Made by a program: the position numbers and the translations under genes
Shown: positions 6,878 to 14,274 of the stretch, one piece after another
Numbering within the stretch: position 1 is the first letter of the stretch
Layout: each line of letters starts with the position of its first letter
DNA from: an uncultured Streptococcus sp.
GTDB taxonomy: Bacteria; Bacillota; Bacilli; Lactobacillales; Streptococcaceae
Reading direction: 5' to 3'
Length of the DNA stretch: 29,636 nt
NCBI GenBank assembly: GCA_916048145.1
Contig: CAJZGT010000001.1
Location: 1 to 29,636 of the forward strand
Notes under the pieces: model-generated
Databases searched by the model: none
Seen by the model: only the letters and a program-made list of their open reading frames with translations
What the model was told of the DNA's origin: nothing

Positions 6878-8248
6878 CTAGGATAGCACTTTGGTTGCCA
6901 AGATAGCCTTGCCTTCTTTTATCAAGGGATGACGGAACAGTGAAAAGTACAGTTGAATGGTCATGGCAACCCAGATTAAGGGTTCGCAAAGGATAACTCC
7001 CTTATAACCTGCCCAAGGTATAATCAAAACCACAAAAGCGATTTTCCCGATTAGTTCGATAAAGCTAGAAACCAGAGGAAGGACTTTTTGCCCCAAGCCC
7101 TGCAAGCAATTGCGATAAATCAACAAGAGGCTCAAAATGGGATAAAAAGCTGAGCTGATTTGCAGATAGAGACTGCCATTTTCTATCAAGTAACCATCTA
7201 TCGAACTAGCCAAGAAGGAAACCAATGCTGGACTGGCAAAAAAAAGGAAGATACAAACAAAAACTGCCCAGGATATACTTAAACCACTGCCGATTCGAAG
7301 TCCTTGAACAATGCGGTCTGATCTCTTAGCACCAAGATTCTGCGAAGCAAAGGTCGTCATCGAGGCAGAAATAGCAGTCATAGGAAGAAGGGCAAAGGCC
7401 ATAATGCGTCGAGCTGCCGTCTGGGCACTAATAATCACTGCACCAAAGGTATTAACAGAAGACTGTAAAATCACACTGCCGATAGATACAATCGAACTCA
7501 TCAAGCCCATAGCCAAACCTTGCTCCAAGAGATCCGCGTACAAGGCCTTGTCCCATTTGAAATGCTTGAGTTGGGGCAAAAGTTCTGGCACACTCTTACG
7601 GATATAATAAAAGCAGAGAACCGCTGATAAGCCTTGCGAAATGATGGTAGCAAGTCCCGCGGATTGAACTCCCAGATGCAGTTGCGTAATAAAATAGAGA
7701 TCCAGAACCACATTGACAAGAGCAGAAAAAATCAAAAAACCAAGGGCTGCTAGACTGTCCCCAATGGACCGCAACAAGCCTGCAAAAAGATTATAGGCAA
7801 AGCTGACACCGACACAGGTCACAATCATAGAAATATATTGATAGGACTGGGGAAGGATTTCTGCAGGTGTATCCAAGTACTGTAAAAGAGGATATAAACC
7901 AAGAAAACCCAGTAGCATCACTACAGCACTCAAAAGAGCACCTAAAATCCAGGTGGCTGCTACTGCTTCCTTGATTTTAGTGAAATTCCGAGCTCCATAA
8001 TAGCGGGCAATGACAATTCCCATGCCATTGCCAACACCAAGAGTAAAACCTACAATCAGGTCAAAAATCGCTGTCGTCGCTCCTACTGCAGCCAAAGATT
8101 CTTGACCAAGAAATCGTCCAACAATCAAGACATCAGCAGTGTTATAGAGTTGTTGAAAGATATTAGACAGCAAGATTGGGAAGGCGAAGCTTAAGAGCGA
8201 GGGAAGAATCGGACCATGTATCAGGTCCACTGTTCGTTTTTTATTCAT
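6878..8248 (-). CDS. dinF: MATE-family efflux protein DinF
   Basis: A 456-residue polytopic protein with about 12 membrane helices, opening with the MATE pattern GPILPSLLSFAFPILLSN and LYNTADVLIVGRF. A second matching half starts near residue 235. MATE proteins export cationic drugs or metabolites using H+ or Na+ gradients. Position after cinA and recA identifies it as dinF, which in pneumococcus lies in the competence-induced cinA-recA-dinF-lytA unit. Here lytA is missing, and the next gene is the yebC-family gene. There is no ribosome site before the ATG. Instead an extended -10 box ends only 6 bases before it, so the transcript is predicted to be leaderless. A terminator separates it from recA. 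Confidence 0.92.
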   Translation of the reverse strand: MNKKRTVDLIHGPILPSLLSFAFPILLSNIFQQLYNTADVLIVGRFLGQESLAAVGATTAIFDLIVGFTLGVGNGMGIVIARYYGARNFTKIKEAVAATWILGALLSAVVMLLGFLGLYPLLQYLDTPAEILPQSYQYISMIVTCVGVSFAYNLFAGLLRSIGDSLAALGFLIFSALVNVVLDLYFITQLHLGVQSAGLATIISQGLSAVLCFYYIRKSVPELLPQLKHFKWDKALYADLLEQGLAMGLMSSIVSIGSVILQSSVNTFGAVIISAQTAARRIMAFALLPMTAISASMTTFASQNLGAKRSDRIVQGLRIGSGLSISWAVFVCIFLFFASPALVSFLASSIDGYLIENGSLYLQISSAFYPILSLLLIYRNCLQGLGQKVLPLVSSFIELIGKIAFVVLIIPWAGYKGVILCEPLIWVAMTIQLYFSLFRHPLIKEGKAILATKVLS

Positions 8249-8254
8249 AAGGCT

Positions 8255-8283
8255 ATTATATCAGCTTTCTAGAGGAGCGACAA
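8255..8283 (-). promoter_or_regulatory. Promoter of dinF, predicted leaderless
   Basis: TTGTCG (8278-8283), a 17-bp spacer, then TATAAT (8255-8260) with TG one base upstream. Only 6 bases separate the -10 from the ATG (8246-8248), so transcription should start at or next to the A of the start codon. Confidence 0.72.
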
Positions 8284-8327
8284 GAAACAGCAAACTATGC
8301 GTAAGCTGAGAACCAGAGCAAAGCAAC

Positions 8328-8354
8328 GAAAAAGCAGTGGATTTCTCCACTACT
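8328..8354 (-). terminator. Terminator after recA
   Basis: On the minus strand, AGTAGTGGA-GAAA-TCCACTGCT: a 9-bp stem with one G-T pair closed by a GAAA tetraloop (plus 8333-8341 and 8346-8354), followed by TTTTT. It begins 8 bases after the recA stop. Confidence 0.85.
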
Positions 8355-8362
8355 TTGACAGC

Positions 8363-9517
8363 TTATTCTTCAATTTCGATTTCAAGCTCATCGCCTAGGT
8401 CAAGAGTTACTTCTTCATTCACAGAGTCTGCTTGGACCGCCTCATCTTTTTTAGTTTCAGCAACTTCTTCTCCATCAATCAAACCAAATTGAACACGGAC
8501 TTGATGGTCAATCTCATCAAAGACTTCTGGGTTATCTGCCAAGTATTTCTTAGCATTTTCAGAACCTTGCCCGATTTTCTCATCCTTGTAAGAGTACCAA
8601 GCTCCTGCTTTTTTGATGATGTCCAAATCGCTTGCGATTTTTAAGAGTTCACCAGTCTTAGAAATCCCTTCTCCGTACATGATTTCAACGAAGGCTTCCT
8701 TAAATGGTGGAGCCACCTTGTTTTTCACGACCTTGATTTTAGTTTCTTTACCGACATTGGTATCTTTTTGGTCACCAGTTCCCTTGATCTGTGTGCTTCC
8801 ACGAACATCCAAACGGACTGATGCGTAGAATTTCAGAGCACGTCCACCAGGAGTTGTTTCTGGATTTCCAAACATGACCCCAACTTTTTCACGTAATTGG
8901 TTGATAAAGATGGCAATTGTTTTGGTTTTATTGATAGAAGCACCAAGTTTACGCATGGCCTGGCTCATCATACGAGCCTGCAAACCAACGTGGCTATCTC
9001 CGATATCTCCATCAATTTCCGCACGTGGTACAAGGGCCGCAACTGAGTCGACTACGACAAGATCTACAGCACCTGAGTCAATCAATTTTCCTGCAATCTC
9101 AAGACCTTGCTCTCCTGAGTCTGGTTGAGACAAGAGCAATTCGTCAATGTTGACACCAAGGGCCGCAGCATAAGCTGGATCGAGGGCATGTTCCGCATCG
9201 ATAAAGGCTGCAATACCACCTTCTTTTTGCGCTTGCGCAACTGCATGAAGGGCAACCGTTGTCTTACCAGATGACTCTGGTCCATAGATTTCAATGATAC
9301 GTCCCTTAGGATAACCACCTGAACCAAGGGCAATGTCAAGAGCCAAGGAACCGGAGCTCATCACTTGAACCTTTTGCTCTGCACGTTCACCTAAACGCAT
9401 GATTGAACCCTTACCAAAGTCTTTCTCAATCAATTTAAGAGCGTCATTCAAGGCTTTTTCACGTTCTGCCCCGAATTTTTTTGAAATTTCATCTAATTTT
9501 TTTGGTTTTTTCGCCAT
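8363..9517 (-). CDS. recA: Recombinase RecA
   Basis: A 384-residue ATP-dependent strand-exchange protein of homologous recombination and transformation. Walker A is GPESSGKTT (79-87) and Walker B is the hydrophobic strand [11 protein letters not shown]. The ssDNA-binding L2 region is seen around [10 protein letters not shown]. The tail is acidic (LEIEIEE), as in other RecA proteins. TAGGAG lies about 6 bases before the ATG. It follows cinA with a 54-bp gap that holds an extended -10, giving a basal promoter in addition to competence-induced transcription through cinA. A terminator directly follows, so readthrough to dinF is probably partial. Confidence 0.98.
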   Translation of the reverse strand: MAKKPKKLDEISKKFGAEREKALNDALKLIEKDFGKGSIMRLGERAEQKVQVMSSGSLALDIALGSGGYPKGRIIEIYGPESSGKTTVALHAVAQAQKEGGIAAFIDAEHALDPAYAAALGVNIDELLLSQPDSGEQGLEIAGKLIDSGAVDLVVVDSVAALVPRAEIDGDIGDSHVGLQARMMSQAMRKLGASINKTKTIAIFINQLREKVGVMFGNPETTPGGRALKFYASVRLDVRGSTQIKGTGDQKDTNVGKETKIKVVKNKVAPPFKEAFVEIMYGEGISKTGELLKIASDLDIIKKAGAWYSYKDEKIGQGSENAKKYLADNPEVFDEIDHQVRVQFGLIDGEEVAETKKDEAVQADSVNEEVTLDLGDELEIEIEE

Positions 9518-9558
9518 TCTATTCTCCTACATTCTAATGGTCCTTAGACCTATCTACT

Positions 9559-9567
9559 ATTATATCA
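9559..9567 (-). promoter_or_regulatory. Extended -10 promoter for recA inside the cinA-recA gap
   Basis: TGATATAATAG on the minus strand (TATAAT at 9559-9564, TG at 9566-9567), with only a weak -35 (TTTATT) 17 bp upstream inside the end of cinA. It would give recA a constitutive basal transcript with a leader of about 35 nt. Confidence 0.6.
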
Positions 9568-9571
9568 AAAG

Positions 9572-10828
9572 TTAGTCACTTAATAAAGCCTTGCGAACTA
9601 GGTTAAAGGTATGCATAACCGCAATGTGACGTACATCTGCTCGACTTCTGCCTCCAATATTAACCTTGATGACCTCAGTTCCATGCTCTTGAGCCAAGCC
9701 TATAAAGACTGTCCCAGCTGGGTGCCCTTCTAGGCTATCTGGACCTGCCACTCCAGTCAAACTAAGGCCAAAATCAGACTGGGTCTTGATTCGTGCTTGC
9801 TCAGCCATCTTCTGAGCTGTAAATTCAGACACCACACCCTGTTCTTCCAAGTCCTTGACAGGAATATCCAACATCTTTGATTTTTCCTCCAGGCTATAGG
9901 TCACGAAACCACCCTTAAATATACTTGAAGCTCCTGAAAAATCCGCCACAGTAGCTTGGAAAAGCCCTGCCGTCAAACTCTCTGCAGCCGTGATAGTTTT
10001 CCTTTGCCTTTTCAGTTCTTCTACCACAATGCTAGCTAAACTAGTTTCTTCCCCATAACCATAACAAAGATATCGTAAAGAAATTCCTTCGAAAGTCTGG
10101 CGGTCCAAGATTTGATTTTCCAAGATATCCAGCGCTTGATTCGCCTCTTCTTGACTGCTAGCCTTTGTTGACAGACGCAGAGTGACTTCTCCTGTCTTGG
10201 CATAAGGGGCCAAGGTCGGATCTGTTTGATTATCAATCAAATCAGACAAAATCGTAACCAACTGACTTTCGCCAATCCCAAAGAAACGAAGAACTCGGGA
10301 ATATAGCTTACTCCCTGTCATCAACTTAGGTAGAAGTTGGTTTAAAACCATGGGTTTTAATTCACTTGGTGGACCGGGAAGGACGACATAGGTCACTCCA
10401 TCGACTTCCAATATTCCCCCCACAGCCAGTCCTGTTTCGTTTGGTAGCGGAGTCGCTCCTTCTACAAGTTGAGCTTGTCTTTCGTTATTCGGTGTTCGGG
10501 CATAGTCTAGTCGCTGGGCAAAAAAGACATCCAACTTCTCCTGAGCCTGAGGATCGAAGACTAATTCTTTCCCTAAAAATTTAGCCAGGGTTTGTTTGGT
10601 CAAATCGTCCTCAGTTGGCCCCAAACCACCTGTCAAAATCACCAGACTGCTACGTTGACTGGCAATCTCAAGCAGGGATAAGAGACGGGCTTCGTTGTCT
10701 CCTACAGCTGTCTGAAAATATACATCTACCCCAATCTCTGCTAATTTTTCCGATAAAAACTGGGCATTGGTGTTGACAATCTGTCCTGTCAAAATCTCTG
10801 TTCCAACAGCAATGATTTCTGCTTTCAT
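9572..10828 (-). CDS. cinA: Competence-induced protein CinA
   Basis: A 418-residue two-domain protein. The N-terminal MoaB-like/COG1058 domain shows [15 protein letters not shown] and [10 protein letters not shown]. The C-terminal PncC-type nicotinamide-nucleotide amidase domain (from about residue 260) shows [20 protein letters not shown] and LTGVAGPD. Family members hydrolyse NMN or ADP-ribose in pyridine-nucleotide recycling. In streptococci the gene is a late competence gene upstream of recA. A ComX box, TACGAATA, lies 17 bases before the ATG, with GGAGG in the short leader. The cinA-recA order matches transformable streptococci. Confidence 0.96.
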   Translation of the reverse strand: MKAEIIAVGTEILTGQIVNTNAQFLSEKLAEIGVDVYFQTAVGDNEARLLSLLEIASQRSSLVILTGGLGPTEDDLTKQTLAKFLGKELVFDPQAQEKLDVFFAQRLDYARTPNNERQAQLVEGATPLPNETGLAVGGILEVDGVTYVVLPGPPSELKPMVLNQLLPKLMTGSKLYSRVLRFFGIGESQLVTILSDLIDNQTDPTLAPYAKTGEVTLRLSTKASSQEEANQALDILENQILDRQTFEGISLRYLCYGYGEETSLASIVVEELKRQRKTITAAESLTAGLFQATVADFSGASSIFKGGFVTYSLEEKSKMLDIPVKDLEEQGVVSEFTAQKMAEQARIKTQSDFGLSLTGVAGPDSLEGHPAGTVFIGLAQEHGTEVIKVNIGGRSRADVRHIAVMHTFNLVRKALLSD

Positions 10829-10845
10829 GTTTCCTCCTACCTATC

Positions 10846-10853
10846 TATTCGTA
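10846..10853 (-). promoter_or_regulatory. ComX (SigX) cin-box of cinA-recA
   Basis: A perfect TACGAATA on the minus strand, preceded by a run of A and T. This is the streptococcal competence-sigma recognition box, used in place of a -10. It predicts late-competence induction of cinA and recA. No second copy was seen in the window. Confidence 0.92.
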
Positions 10854-10860
10854 TTTTTTT

Positions 10861-10890
10861 GAAAAAATCGCAGGAAATTTCCCACGATTT
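10861..10890 (-). terminator. Terminator of the LCP operon
   Basis: On the minus strand, AAATCGTGGG...CCTGCGATTT: a stem of about 10 bp with G-T pairs, followed by TTTTTT. Its T-tract lies about 8 bases upstream of the cin-box, so operon end and competence promoter are packed together. Confidence 0.8.
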
Positions 10891-10895
10891 CATTA

Positions 10896-11948
10896 TTAAT
10901 TTTGTTCTATTTCAACACTTGAAGCATTCGTTGATGTAGCGGTTTTTCCAAGGGCCACTTCGTATAAAACAGCATTGGTTTCTACTTCAGTTACTTCCTC
11001 TTTACCTAGTGAACGACGTAAGAGATTTTGCATTTCTAACATATGCTCAGTTGTAACAATCTGGTAAGAAATCCCCTGCAGTTCTGCATCTTCTCCACGC
11101 AATTGATGTGTTTCAATATTCTTGAAAGATTCTTGATAACCAAGTAATTGTGGAATACTTTTCGCTGATAAATCAACGTTTGTTTGCATATTGTCAGTCA
11201 AAGCTTTTAAAATCCCTTGATAATGACTCACACTGTTCAGACTCAAGACCTTCTCAACAATTTTTTGAATCACTTCACGCTGACGTTTTTGACGACCATA
11301 GTCTCCTTCAGGGTCTTGATAACGCATACGAGAATAAACAAGCGCTTCTTCACCATTTAAAGTCTGCTGTCCAACACCAATGGAAATTTTATTAAATTCT
11401 TCCTGGTCAGTAATCGAAATTGGGAAACCGAGTGTATTATTTACAGTCACCCCGCCAACTGCATCAACCAATTGTTGCAGCCCCTGCATATTCACCATAA
11501 CGTAACGATCAATATGAATATTCATCATTTTCTGGATAGTTGAGATTGCCAATTCCGCACCACCACCAGCATAGGCGGCATTTAATTTAGCTTCCTCAAC
11601 ACTACCATCTTTTTGCTGAATTTTTGTTAAAATATCCCGTTCCAAACTCATCATGGTTGTTTTCTTTGTTTTAGGATTGACTGTCATGAGAATCATAGAA
11701 TCACTATTTCCTTCCCAACGATCTGTACGTTCGATATTGCCAGTGTCCACTCCCATCAAAAGAATAGTCAGAGGCTCCGTCGCCTCAATTACATTTGTTT
11801 CTTCACCAATTTTTTTATAAGTTTTTTGACTCAACGTTGCTGTTCCCTGTTGATAAATTGTATAGGCATAAACTCCAACACCTAACACTGTTACTACTAG
11901 AAAAGCAAGCACTGTTCCGATTAATTTTTTAACCATATCATTATTCAT
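10896..11948 (-). CDS. LytR-CpsA-Psr (LCP) family cell-wall ligase
   Basis: A 350-residue type II membrane protein: a short cytoplasmic N-terminus, one membrane helix (about 8-32) and an extracellular LCP domain. Conserved pieces are LLMGVDTG, an arginine shortly after it, SDSMILMTVNP, SLERD, and the late block with YSRMRYQDPEGDYGRQ. LCP enzymes transfer polyprenyl-phosphate-linked glycopolymers (teichoic acid, capsule) to peptidoglycan. Its place after tsaE and an acetyltransferase next to cinA matches the pneumococcal gene called lytR, though LCP paralogues make the symbol uncertain. The start overlaps the acetyltransferase by 8 bp and has no clear ribosome site, so translation is probably coupled. 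A second ATG lies at codon 5. Confidence 0.92.
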   Translation of the reverse strand: MNNDMVKKLIGTVLAFLVVTVLGVGVYAYTIYQQGTATLSQKTYKKIGEETNVIEATEPLTILLMGVDTGNIERTDRWEGNSDSMILMTVNPKTKKTTMMSLERDILTKIQQKDGSVEEAKLNAAYAGGGAELAISTIQKMMNIHIDRYVMVNMQGLQQLVDAVGGVTVNNTLGFPISITDQEEFNKISIGVGQQTLNGEEALVYSRMRYQDPEGDYGRQKRQREVIQKIVEKVLSLNSVSHYQGILKALTDNMQTNVDLSAKSIPQLLGYQESFKNIETHQLRGEDAELQGISYQIVTTEHMLEMQNLLRRSLGKEEVTEVETNAVLYEVALGKTATSTNASSVEIEQN

Positions 11949-12462
11949 CTATCAGTTTGCCCATGAGACAAACATCCAAAAATGTCCCTTCTTCTAGATA
12001 GGCTCCTCTTTCCTGCAATCCCTCCATGGTAAATCCCATTTTAGAGTATAGGTGAATAGCAGCCTCATTTCTTTTTTGTACACTTAGTTGCAAACGACGT
12101 AAAATACCACTTGATTTAGCCCACTCGATACCTTCCTCTAAAAGAATACCTGCCAAGCCTTGATTCCAAAATTTCTTTTGAACAACTAAAAAAATATCTC
12201 CGATATGCCGAACCCTTAAACGAGGATCTGCAGTAATATTCAGGACTCCTGCAATTGTATCATTTAATAAAGCTAAGAGAGTAATTTGATTTTCTGAACT
12301 AGCTTGTTTTTCGATAAAAAGTATCATCTCTGATTCGCTCATCATGATTCCCTCTTCATCTAAACTAGTAAAATCTGTTTCCTTGCTTACAAGATTTAAA
12401 AAAGCAATCAAATCAGTTGCATCTTGAACTTCAGCCTCACGAATACACAACTCATACTCCAT
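11941..12462 (-). CDS. GNAT-family N-acetyltransferase
   Basis: A 173-residue GNAT protein. The frame is open up to 12531, but the ATG at 12460-12462 (MEYELCIREA) has AAGGAG seven bases upstream and overlaps tsaE by 11 bp, so it was chosen. The acetyl-CoA-binding region is seen as FLVVQKKFWNQGLAGILLEEGIEWA cut across motif A (about residues 98-122), and the typical late block is NEAAIHLYSKMGF. Such proteins acetylate amines, often protein N-termini (RimI/RimJ type) or small metabolites. The substrate here is not recognisable. Placement next to tsaE recalls the tsaE-rimI pairing seen in other bacteria, but the sequence looks closer to RimL/Spermidine-type relatives than to RimI. Confidence 0.85.
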   Translation of the reverse strand: MEYELCIREAEVQDATDLIAFLNLVSKETDFTSLDEEGIMMSESEMILFIEKQASSENQITLLALLNDTIAGVLNITADPRLRVRHIGDIFLVVQKKFWNQGLAGILLEEGIEWAKSSGILRRLQLSVQKRNEAAIHLYSKMGFTMEGLQERGAYLEEGTFLDVCLMGKLIDE

Positions 12463-12895
12463 CTGAAAGCTCCTTAAGAAGTTGTTCTGCTCTATGACCT
12501 TGAGCATTAAAGCGCAATTGACGACCCTCATCCTCTTTTAGAATTTCCAATTCTAAATATGAATCCGGTAAATCCTCACCTAAAAGATGCCCCCACTCGA
12601 TGACGGTCACCCCACCACCAAAGAGAAACTCATCCAAGTCAATAGAATCAGCGTCGCCCTCAATACGATAAACATCTAAATGATAAAGCGGAAGACGACC
12701 TTCATACTCTCTCACAATGGTGTAGGTTGGACTCTTAACCATTTGATGGATATCCAATCCCTTTGCTAAACCTTTTGTAAAAGTTGTTTTTCCTGCCCCC
12801 AACTCTCCAGTCAAAATTAAGACATCATTTTTTTTAAGCAGGTTTCCTAATCTTTCTCCAAGAGCTAAAAGCTCTTCTTCATTTTTTGTGTACAT
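12452..12895 (-). CDS. tsaE: tRNA threonylcarbamoyladenosine ATPase TsaE
   Basis: A 147-residue P-loop ATPase. Walker A is GELGAGKTT (30-38). Further conserved segments are VKSPTYTIVREYEG, YHLDVYRIEG, LDEFLFGGGVTVIEWG and the late LPDSYLEL. TsaE works with TsaB, TsaC and TsaD to make t6A37 in ANN-decoding tRNAs; it resets the TsaBD complex. It opens the overlapping operon with the acetyltransferase and LCP genes. There is no ribosome site before the ATG, and an extended -10 ends 6 bases upstream, so the mRNA is predicted to be leaderless. Confidence 0.95.
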   Translation of the reverse strand: MYTKNEEELLALGERLGNLLKKNDVLILTGELGAGKTTFTKGLAKGLDIHQMVKSPTYTIVREYEGRLPLYHLDVYRIEGDADSIDLDEFLFGGGVTVIEWGHLLGEDLPDSYLELEILKEDEGRQLRFNAQGHRAEQLLKELSDGV

Positions 12896-12901
12896 GTTAC
12901 T

Positions 12902-12931
12902 ATTATACCAGAAAGTTTCTTTTTGTGTGAA
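12902..12931 (-). promoter_or_regulatory. Promoter of tsaE operon, predicted leaderless
   Basis: TTCACA (12926-12931), an 18-bp spacer, then TATAAT (12902-12907) with TG one base upstream, on the minus strand. Six bases separate the -10 from the ATG (12893-12895). The 11-mer TATAATAGTAA at this -10 is repeated exactly 48 bp further upstream (12945-12955). Confidence 0.7.
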
Positions 12932-12989
12932 TTTTCTTTAAAATTTACTATTATAAATTTGGAAATCACTAGCACTTTAGCTGATTAAC

Positions 12990-13613
12990 TTAAAAGAAAA
13001 CAAACATACTAATCACAAATAAAATATCTCGAATAATATGGCCATAAAATGAAATTTCTCTCTGAATAGATTTTGGGAAAATAAATCGTGCACATAGAAA
13101 TCCCAAAACTATATAGACAAGAATTGAAGAAATCGTCAAGGGATTTCTCAAAAAAATAACAGTTGCCAGGATGGATATCAATCCTGTTTTCTTCCTGTTC
13201 AGTAAATTTTCTAAATCACGATGGTATTTATCAAAAGGCAGAAAAATCCACAAATCAATACCTAGTAAAAAAAAGAATGACGGTAGAAAAAGATCAACCA
13301 AATCCTGCTGTAGTTTGTTGTGAATTTGGATACTTTCTGACAAAACCAGACAAGCTGCTAACAAATTGACCACCAAAAGAATCGTATAAACCATCCAGAC
13401 TTTCTTCTGAGAATGCAAAATGCTATGACGTTTCTGACCCGAGGTATGAAAGTAATTAATTCCAGCACAAAATCCAGAAACTCCGACTATGAGAATTAAA
13501 AAATACACATTAACTTGTCTTAAAGATAAAAATGTTTCCTTCCACAATAAACAACTTCCAAATAAAATTTGAACGACAGCTGATAATAATAAAACACGAA
13601 TTGATTTCATCAT
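12990..13613 (-). CDS. Unrecognised integral membrane protein
   Basis: A 207-residue protein that I do not recognise. About six hydrophobic segments are visible (roughly 5-24, 33-52, 72-92, 107-127, 143-168 and 188-207). Basic loops (SGQKRHSILHSQKK and KYHRDLENLLNRKK) suggest cytoplasmic connections. There are no catalytic or transport motifs I can name. GGAGG and AAGGAA lie just before tandem ATG codons, and a TATAAT sits about 22 bases upstream, so the gene looks expressed. It is not coupled to its neighbours: ndk upstream ends with a terminator, and tsaE downstream has its own promoter. Confidence 0.75.
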   Translation of the reverse strand: MMKSIRVLLLSAVVQILFGSCLLWKETFLSLRQVNVYFLILIVGVSGFCAGINYFHTSGQKRHSILHSQKKVWMVYTILLVVNLLAACLVLSESIQIHNKLQQDLVDLFLPSFFFLLGIDLWIFLPFDKYHRDLENLLNRKKTGLISILATVIFLRNPLTISSILVYIVLGFLCARFIFPKSIQREISFYGHIIRDILFVISMFVFF

Positions 13614-13635
13614 TTCCTTTTCCTCCCTAAATAAA

Positions 13636-13641
13636 ATTATA
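13636..13641 (-). promoter_or_regulatory. -10 box of the unrecognised membrane protein gene
   Basis: A consensus TATAAT on the minus strand, about 22 bases before the ATG, with no good -35 at 16-18 bp and no TG extension. Confidence 0.4.
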
Positions 13642-13704
13642 CTCTGATAGGATTAGAAAATAATAAATCCCCGCTAAAATGTCATATTTAGACGCTGAAC
13701 GGTA

Positions 13705-13736
13705 CAAAAAACAGTTCCATTATAACAGAACTGTTC
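13705..13736 (-). terminator. Terminator of ndk
   Basis: A perfect 8-bp stem AACAGTTC/GAACTGTT (plus 13710-13717 and 13728-13735) with a 10-nt loop, then TTTTTT on the minus strand. It starts 11 bases after the ndk stop. Confidence 0.85.
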
Positions 13737-13746
13737 TTTCACTTAT

Positions 13747-14166
13747 TTAATTCTCAAACCAAAGAGCAATTTCTCGCTTAGCTGACTCTTCTGAATCTGA
13801 TCCATGTACAATATTTTGAATAGCTTGGTTTTCACCAGCCGCTTTTGCAAAATCACCTCGAATAGTCCCTGGTAAAGCTTCTTCTGGACGAGTTGCGCCC
13901 ATCATGGTCCGCCAAGTTTCAATTACTTTGCGGCCTGAAATGATGCCCACAAGAACCGGTCCTGAAGTCATGAATTCACGAATCGGTGGGTAAAAACTTT
14001 GACCAACCAAGTCCTGATAGTGCTGGTCAATCAAGTCTTCTGAAAGCTGTGAACGCAACTCCAATTTTTCAATTATAAATCCACGTTGTTCAATGCGTTT
14101 CAACACTTCACCAACTAGCCCTCTTTTTACACCGTCTGGTTTAATGATAAAAAATGTTTGTTCCAT
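13747..14166 (-). CDS. ndk: Nucleoside diphosphate kinase
   Basis: A 139-residue enzyme of full family length. It transfers the gamma phosphate between NTPs and NDPs through a phosphohistidine. The catalytic histidine is H121 in NIVHGSDS. Other family residues are K9 in [10 protein letters not shown], the block [10 protein letters not shown], and [22 protein letters not shown] lies about 7 bases before the ATG. It follows rpoC by 108 bp, with a terminator and an extended -10 (TGGTAAAAT) in the gap, so it can be transcribed alone or by readthrough from rpoBC. Confidence 0.97.
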   Translation of the reverse strand: MEQTFFIIKPDGVKRGLVGEVLKRIEQRGFIIEKLELRSQLSEDLIDQHYQDLVGQSFYPPIREFMTSGPVLVGIISGRKVIETWRTMMGATRPEEALPGTIRGDFAKAAGENQAIQNIVHGSDSEESAKREIALWFEN

Positions 14167-14196
14167 ACCCGTCTCCTTTGTCAGCTTCTTTCTTTT

Positions 14197-14205
14197 ATTT
14201 TACCA
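14197..14205 (-). promoter_or_regulatory. Candidate extended -10 promoter of ndk
   Basis: TGGTAAAAT on the minus strand, about 30 bases before the ndk ATG and just after the rpoC terminator. No good -35 was found; support is the TG extension and position. Confidence 0.45.
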
Positions 14206-14235
14206 CATTTCATGGAAAAATGGAGAAAGTTTTCA

Positions 14236-14265
14236 GAAAAGAGAAAGAGAACCCGAAGGCTCTCT
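14236..14265 (-). terminator. Terminator of rpoBC
   Basis: On the minus strand, AGAGAGCC-TTCG-GGTTCTCT: an 8-bp stem with one G-T pair and a C(TTCG)G tetraloop, followed by a T/C-rich tail (TTCTCTTTTC). It starts 9 bases after the rpoC stop. The broken T-tract suggests incomplete termination. Confidence 0.75.
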
Positions 14266-14274
14266 CATTCTCTT

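Noticed and set aside
12931..12960. AAATTTA/TAAATTT stem after the unrecognised membrane gene as a terminator
   Set aside because: Pure A-T stem with no following T-run on the minus strand; more likely part of AT-rich promoter DNA for tsaE.
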